Positions 60,295-64,000 of a stretch of DNA of 64,000 nt are shown in pieces. The stretch lies in NCBI RefSeq assembly GCF_030151385.1, contig NZ_JASLDS010000045.1, positions 70,780 to 134,779 of the forward strand. Reading direction: 5' to 3'. The translations under genes and the position numbers were made by a program. The DNA comes from Soonwooa sp. Its GTDB lineage: Bacteria > Bacteroidota > Bacteroidia > Flavobacteriales > Weeksellaceae. How positions within the stretch are numbered: the first letter of the stretch is position 1; every line of letters starts with the position of its first letter. The notes beneath the pieces were generated by a model. That model was not told where the DNA came from. It did not search any database and saw only the letters and a program-made list of their open reading frames with translations.

Positions 60295-60338
60295 CATAGG
60301 ACTTCGTCCTATGCTAGGTTAAATCGTTCCTTCGGAAC
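60295..60338. repeat. Pair of small palindromes with TTC loops
   Basis: CATAGGAC-TTC-GTCCTATG at 60295-60313 is followed by GTTCC-TTC-GGAAC at 60326-60338. Extragenic palindromes of the TAGGACTTCGTCC type are, from memory, common between flavobacterial genes. Their role is unknown. Confidence 0.6.
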
Positions 60339-60352
60339 TTCTTGGCAAGAAT

Positions 60353-61591
60353 TTAATACTCCATTTTTCTAAGTTTTGGAGAGGTTGAACCAATGAATAA
60401 TGCGGTTACTAAAGTTAATGTACCACCAATTACCACGGATCTCGCCACACCAAAAATCTTAGCCATCACGCCACTTTCAAATTGTCCTAATTCGTTGCTC
60501 GACATGATAAAAATTGAATTAACACTCATCACACGACCACGTAACTCTTCAGGTGTTTTTAGCTGCACAATTGTCCCGCGGATGACAACGCTGATGCCAT
60601 CCAACATTCCGCTTAGCATTAGGAATCCAAAACTTAACCAATATAATTTTGACAATCCAAATCCAATGATACAAAGTCCAAATCCTGCTGCAACACATAG
60701 TAATATTTTACCTTGGTTTTTCTTTAACGGCACCAAAGACAAGAAAATAATAATACACATCGACCCGATATCGGAAGCGGCATTTAACAATCCAAAACCT
60801 TCGGAACCGACTTTTAGGATATCGCTAGCAAAAACAGGAATCATCGCCACTGCACCACCGAACAAGACTGCAAACATATCTAACATTTGCGCACCAAGAA
60901 TTTCTTTGGTTCGGACAATAAAAGAAAGGCCTTCTTTAATACTTTTCCAGACTTCGGGTTGCTCTGCGTGCTTAACAACAGGAAATTGCTTATTTAAAGT
61001 CCAAAAGAAAAACGAAGCGATTATCATACTACAAACAATAACAACCAAGGTATATTTGATCGTAATAAGTGCTATTAAAAAACCGCCAATTGCATGTCCA
61101 GAAACTGATGCCGTCAAAAACGTCGCTTGATTCATAGTTACGGCATAAGGAAGATTTTCGATTTTCACAATTTTGGGAATCATTGATGGAACAAGTGGTC
61201 CCAAAAAAGCGCGACAAATGCCCGTAAAAAATATAATCCCATAGATAAAGTAAGTGATTTCATGACCGTTGAAATGCAGACGATGTCCCAAAAAAGCAGG
61301 AATCAAAAGAAAGCTTATAAGAAAAACGTAGGCATAATTACACATCAGAAGCATTTTCTTCTTCTCGTTATTATCAATGACATGTCCTGCATACAAGGCG
61401 CTTCCAACAGCTGGAATAACTTCAGAAAGCCCGATAAGCCCAATTGACAACGGATCTTTTGTCAGTTGGTAAACCCACCAACCCAGAAGTGTTGCCAACA
61501 TACGAAAGGCTATAATCAAAAAGAATCTTCCAGCGAGAAGATTTCTGTATTCTTGGTTTTTTAAAACCTTTAATGGTTCAAATGAAATCAT
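60353..61591 (-). CDS. MFS transporter
   Basis: A 412-residue inner-membrane protein with 12 predicted helices. The loop after helix 2 (YAGHVIDNNEKKKMLLMCNY) resembles the G-x-x-x-D-R/N-x-G-R-R/K motif of the major facilitator superfamily, and the PVFASDILKVGSEGFGLLNA stretch is typical of the MFS_3/enterobactin-exporter-like group. Siderophore or drug export is possible. The substrate is not known. Confidence 0.88.
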   Translation of the reverse strand: MISFEPLKVLKNQEYRNLLAGRFFLIIAFRMLATLLGWWVYQLTKDPLSIGLIGLSEVIPAVGSALYAGHVIDNNEKKKMLLMCNYAYVFLISFLLIPAFLGHRLHFNGHEITYFIYGIIFFTGICRAFLGPLVPSMIPKIVKIENLPYAVTMNQATFLTASVSGHAIGGFLIALITIKYTLVVIVCSMIIASFFFWTLNKQFPVVKHAEQPEVWKSIKEGLSFIVRTKEILGAQMLDMFAVLFGGAVAMIPVFASDILKVGSEGFGLLNAASDIGSMCIIIFLSLVPLKKNQGKILLCVAAGFGLCIIGFGLSKLYWLSFGFLMLSGMLDGISVVIRGTIVQLKTPEELRGRVMSVNSIFIMSSNELGQFESGVMAKIFGVARSVVIGGTLTLVTALFIGSTSPKLRKMEY

Positions 61592-61653
61592 TTAACAAAA
61601 AAAATTATTTATGCTTAATTATGAAATTGATATAAGCTAAGAAATCGTAAAAA

Positions 61654-62019
61654 TTAATCTTCATGTCCAAAACCATATCCAAAATTAGTTGTTGCTTTTG
61701 CTAACAAATAAATTAGTGTTCCCGATCCAGCAATACCTACCAGCAACGCTGCAGTTCCTGCAGGACTATCTTTCTTGATAAGTTTTATATCTTTTTTGGC
61801 AATTCCAACATTTTCTTTATTACGAATTCCGAAAATACTGTCTGTCTCAATTTTTGTCACAGCCATTTTGAAGTCGCCATTCGAAAGGGTTTTAAAATGA
61901 TATTTGGATCCTGCTTTGACTTCTAAAAAGTTATTCCCCCACTATTGTTTATACTTTGTCGTTCTACAGGCACTTAACAACATACTTACAATAATTAAAA
62001 TTGGAAATACTTTTTTCAT
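61654..62019 (-). pseudogene. Lipoprotein gene interrupted by an in-frame TAG
   Basis: Reading leftward from the ATG at 62019 gives a lipoprotein start (KKVFPILIIVSMLLSACRTT, lipidated Cys18) up to codon 25, then TAG at 61944-61942, after which the same frame continues (WGNNFLEVKAGSKYHFKTL and NGDFKMAVTKIETDSIFGI) for about 95 more codons with a Gly-rich membrane-like C-terminus. Without the stop, the product would be about 121 residues, a size and pattern seen for small flavobacterial lipoproteins. The in-frame continuation shows a recent point nonsense mutation or a sequencing error. Confidence 0.75.
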
Positions 62020-62023
62020 AAGC

Positions 62024-63517
62024 TTAAAATTTTTCAAGAAAATCAGCAATTTTTCTATCATTTGCTAATCTAGGAATTTTATTCTGACCGCCAAGTTTAC
62101 CTTCGGATTTTGCATAATCTTGGAATGCGTTCTTTTTCAAACTTTTAATTTTTAAAATTTGAAGAATATTTCCACTAATCAAATCATCATAATAAGTATT
62201 CCGTTGTCTTAGCTGATTATCTAACTCCAATCGGAATTGCTCCAAATCGCTTGGTTCTGTGGCAAACTCGACAAACCATTCGTGATATGGCAATCCGTCA
62301 ACTGGGTTAACCTGCGGCGCCAAATGAAATTCTGTAATCTGACAAGGAAATTTTTCGACTGTCGCCTTCATCGCTTCTTCAACTTCGAAAGCGATAACAT
62401 GCTCACCAAATGCAGATGTAAAATGTTTCGTCCTTCCACTTACCAAAACGCGATGCGGATTTTTGTCAATAAATCTTACAACATCACCAATAGAATATGC
62501 CCAAAGTCCTGAATTGGTCGTCAAAATCATGGCATAATCTTTATTAAGTTCGATATCTTTTATGGTTAAACGACGAGCTTCTGGCTTTCCGAATTCTTCC
62601 AAGGGAATAAATTCGTAGAAAATACCATGCTTCGTTAATAACAAAAGACCTTCCTTTTCGTAATCATCCTGAAACGCAAAAAAGCCTTCGGAAGCTGGAA
62701 AAGTTTGCACAATATCAACTGGCTTTCCTAGCAAATCGTTCATCTTTTCGCGATAAGGCTCGTAGTTGACACCACCTGTAATAATCAGTTGAAGATTTGG
62801 AAAAATTTGGGTAATTTTTTTATTATGCTTTTCTGTTAGTTTTTCAAAATACATAATTAACCAAGGCGGAATCCCAGAAATCAAAGTCATGTTTTGAGAT
62901 TCGGTTTCTTCAACAATTTTATCAACTTTGGTTTCCCAATCTTCGATACAATTGGTCTCCAAACTTGGCAAACGATTTTTTTGCAAATAATTGGGAATAT
63001 GATGCGCAACAATCCCAGAAAGACGACCCGTTTTAACACCATACACTTCTTCTAACTCAGGCGAACCTTGTAGAAAAATCATTTTCCCGTTCACGAAATC
63101 GGCATTTCCCTTTTGAGCAATATAATGAAATATTGCGCTTTGTGCCGCAGCAACTTGATAAGGCATTCCCTCTTTGGAAATCGGAATATATTTAGCTCCA
63201 GACGTTGTGCCAGAAGTTTTTGCAAAATATTCGGGAAGATCTGGCCAAAGAATTTTGGCTTGACCGCGTTTTACTTTTTCGATGTAAGGTTTCAGATCTT
63301 CGTAGTCTGAAATAGGAACAAGTTTTTGAAAATCCTCGATAGATTTAATATTTTCGAACTGATGTTCGCGTCCGAATAATGTTTTTTCGGCTGTTTTAAC
63401 CAAATCTAAAAGTAGCGCTTCTTGGTCTTTCGCCGCACTAATTTTAAATTCTTGTGTTGCAGCAACATGTTTTTTAGCCCAAACTTTGGCAATATTTTTC
63501 TTGATAAAATTTAGCAT
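62024..63517 (-). CDS. GH3 auxin-responsive-promoter family protein
   Basis: A 497-residue protein starting MLNFIKKNIAKVWAKKH; an in-frame start five codons earlier is less likely. The acyl-adenylate-forming fold is recognised by FAKTSGTTSGAKYIPIS (the phosphate loop), the substrate region LIITGGVNYEPY, FAFQDDYEKEGLLLL and LWAYSIGDVVRFIDKNP, then RTKHFTSAFGEHV. Plant GH3 enzymes join amino acids to hormones; the bacterial homologues have no established substrate. It is next to the broken lipoprotein gene in the same direction. Confidence 0.9.
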   Translation of the reverse strand: MLNFIKKNIAKVWAKKHVAATQEFKISAAKDQEALLLDLVKTAEKTLFGREHQFENIKSIEDFQKLVPISDYEDLKPYIEKVKRGQAKILWPDLPEYFAKTSGTTSGAKYIPISKEGMPYQVAAAQSAIFHYIAQKGNADFVNGKMIFLQGSPELEEVYGVKTGRLSGIVAHHIPNYLQKNRLPSLETNCIEDWETKVDKIVEETESQNMTLISGIPPWLIMYFEKLTEKHNKKITQIFPNLQLIITGGVNYEPYREKMNDLLGKPVDIVQTFPASEGFFAFQDDYEKEGLLLLTKHGIFYEFIPLEEFGKPEARRLTIKDIELNKDYAMILTTNSGLWAYSIGDVVRFIDKNPHRVLVSGRTKHFTSAFGEHVIAFEVEEAMKATVEKFPCQITEFHLAPQVNPVDGLPYHEWFVEFATEPSDLEQFRLELDNQLRQRNTYYDDLISGNILQILKIKSLKKNAFQDYAKSEGKLGGQNKIPRLANDRKIADFLEKF

Positions 63518-63705
63518 TGATAAGATTTTCAATGTTCAAATTTATTGAGATTAATTAAGATTATAAGGTAAAACGTAAAATTGTTTTGCGAAAGACTTTT
63601 TACAACTATTTGAAATTCGAAATTTGAGGTTTGAGATTTGAGATTCTGATTAATGATAAGACTTCGAGAGTTTTCAAACTCTGAAAGCCTTGTATTGTTC
63701 TCCAC

Positions 63706-63805
63706 GCGACTATCGCAGCCCGACCTGAGTGGAGCTCATTTTTTTGGTTTGGAAAAGGCTTGGAAAAAAATAGCGGGAACGGAGGGCGGAAAAGCTGCCC
63801 AAATA
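63706..63805. repeat. Flavobacterial interspersed element (CAGCCCGACCTGAGTGGAGC)
   Basis: The sequence from ATCGCAGCCCGACCTGAGTG through TGGAAAAGGCTTGG and AATAGCGGGAACGGAGGGCG to AAAAGCTGCCC is a pattern I recognise from repeated intergenic elements of Chryseobacterium-like genomes. It is noncoding despite an open frame across it. The CAGCCCGA, GGAGC and AGCGGGA blocks are also found in the element at 24935-25054 in the other orientation. Confidence 0.65.
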
Positions 63806-63854
63806 AAAATAAAAAGTACTGAGCGTCAAATATTTGAAAAAAGTGAAATAAATA

Positions 63855-63885
63855 TTGTGCTTGTTAAATAAATTGTCTACTTTTG
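63855..63885 (+). promoter_or_regulatory. Promoter of rplU
   Basis: TTG at 63855-63857 and TACTTTTG at 63878-63885 with a 20-base spacer match the Bacteroidota consensus well, 32 bases before the rplU ATG. Confidence 0.8.
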
Positions 63886-63917
63886 CACCTCGAATAATTA
63901 TATAAAAATCATAAACA

Positions 63918-64000
63918 ATGTTTGCAATTGTAGAAATAGCAGGGCTTCAATATAAAGTTGAGCAAGACCAAAAGTTGTTTGTAAACCGTCTAGCAGGAGA
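63918..64000 (+). CDS. rplU: 50S ribosomal protein L21, N-terminal part
   Basis: The 27 codons before the window ends begin MFAIVEIAGLQYKVEQDQKL and continue FVNRLAG, the N-terminus of ribosomal protein L21, an early-assembly protein that binds 23S rRNA. The usual residue at position 10 is Lys (AGKQYKV); here it is Leu. rpmA normally follows outside the window. Confidence 0.95.
   Translation, partial: MFAIVEIAGLQYKVEQDQKLFVNRLAG

Noticed and set aside
63653..63871. Open frame of 72 codons before rplU
   Set aside because: It runs through an interspersed repeat, has a composition unlike real proteins and overlaps the rplU promoter, so it is treated as chance.
1..64000. CRISPR array or rRNA operon
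   Set aside because: No regularly spaced repeats and no rRNA sequence were seen on either strand.

Overview
The window comes from a member of the Flavobacteriia, most likely a Chryseobacterium/Epilithonimonas-like Weeksellaceae. The signs are low G+C, Bacteroidota promoters of the form TTG-N17-23-TAnnTTTG, almost no Shine-Dalgarno sequences, a fused CcoN-CcoO oxidase, GLPGLI, DUF6702-like, DUF3127 and Hc1-type histone proteins, and several interspersed repeats of flavobacterial type. It is ordinary chromosome interrupted by one clear integrated element.

Layout: 1-4964 holds the end of a LytTR regulator, a Kef-type antiporter and an outer-membrane beta-barrel protein. 5.1-6.9 kb is a small AT-rich accessory patch with a palindromic repeat, two unknown genes and a DUF1444 gene. 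6.9-9.6 kb is a leftward operon (panB, lipoprotein hydrolase, small membrane protein, RluA-type synthase). 9.7-19.3 kb is a cbb3 oxidase locus: a Crp/Fnr regulator diverges from ccoI, ccoS, ccoNO, ccoQ, ccoP, ccoG, fixH and a TauE/SafE protein, with two candidate Crp/Fnr palindromes in the promoter regions. 19.4-26.5 kb carries LOG, nucleotidyltransferase and RapZ-C genes leftward, then apt, a TPR membrane protein, ribH, a YpfJ-type metallopeptidase and a 58-residue histone H1-like protein. Around 27.48 kb two 5'-truncated genes, an AraC-type regulator and a surface protein, are joined head to head, which looks like a deletion or rearrangement scar.

29,476-36,544 is a 7.1 kb integrated element in the 3' end of tRNA-Leu(TAA), bounded by a 15 bp direct repeat. 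It has a tyrosine integrase, an excisionase/AlpA-like HTH protein, a filamentous-phage-type replication protein, an orphan terminase small subunit, a long multi-segment hairpin and two secreted cargo proteins, but no capsid, tail, portal or large terminase gene. This is the gene plan of a phage satellite similar to the PICIs. A satellite with this CRI/gene II-like replication protein in Flavobacteriia is the best candidate here for an undescribed system; the interpretation is inference.

To the right lie three tRNAs, a DUF3127 protein with an SSB-like C-terminal tip, aat, an EamA transporter, a TPR protein, glmM, a FeoA-FeoB-FeoB-associated iron operon, GLPGLI and DUF2520 proteins, an ECF sigma/anti-sigma-like/Spy-like operon, a PpiD-like foldase, an MlaD protein with two Fe-S proteins, a surface-polysaccharide cluster (glycosyltransferase, asparagine-synthase-like protein without its glutaminase cysteine, flippase), serS, an MFS transporter, a lipoprotein gene broken by an in-frame amber codon, a GH3-like protein, a repeat element and the start of rplU.
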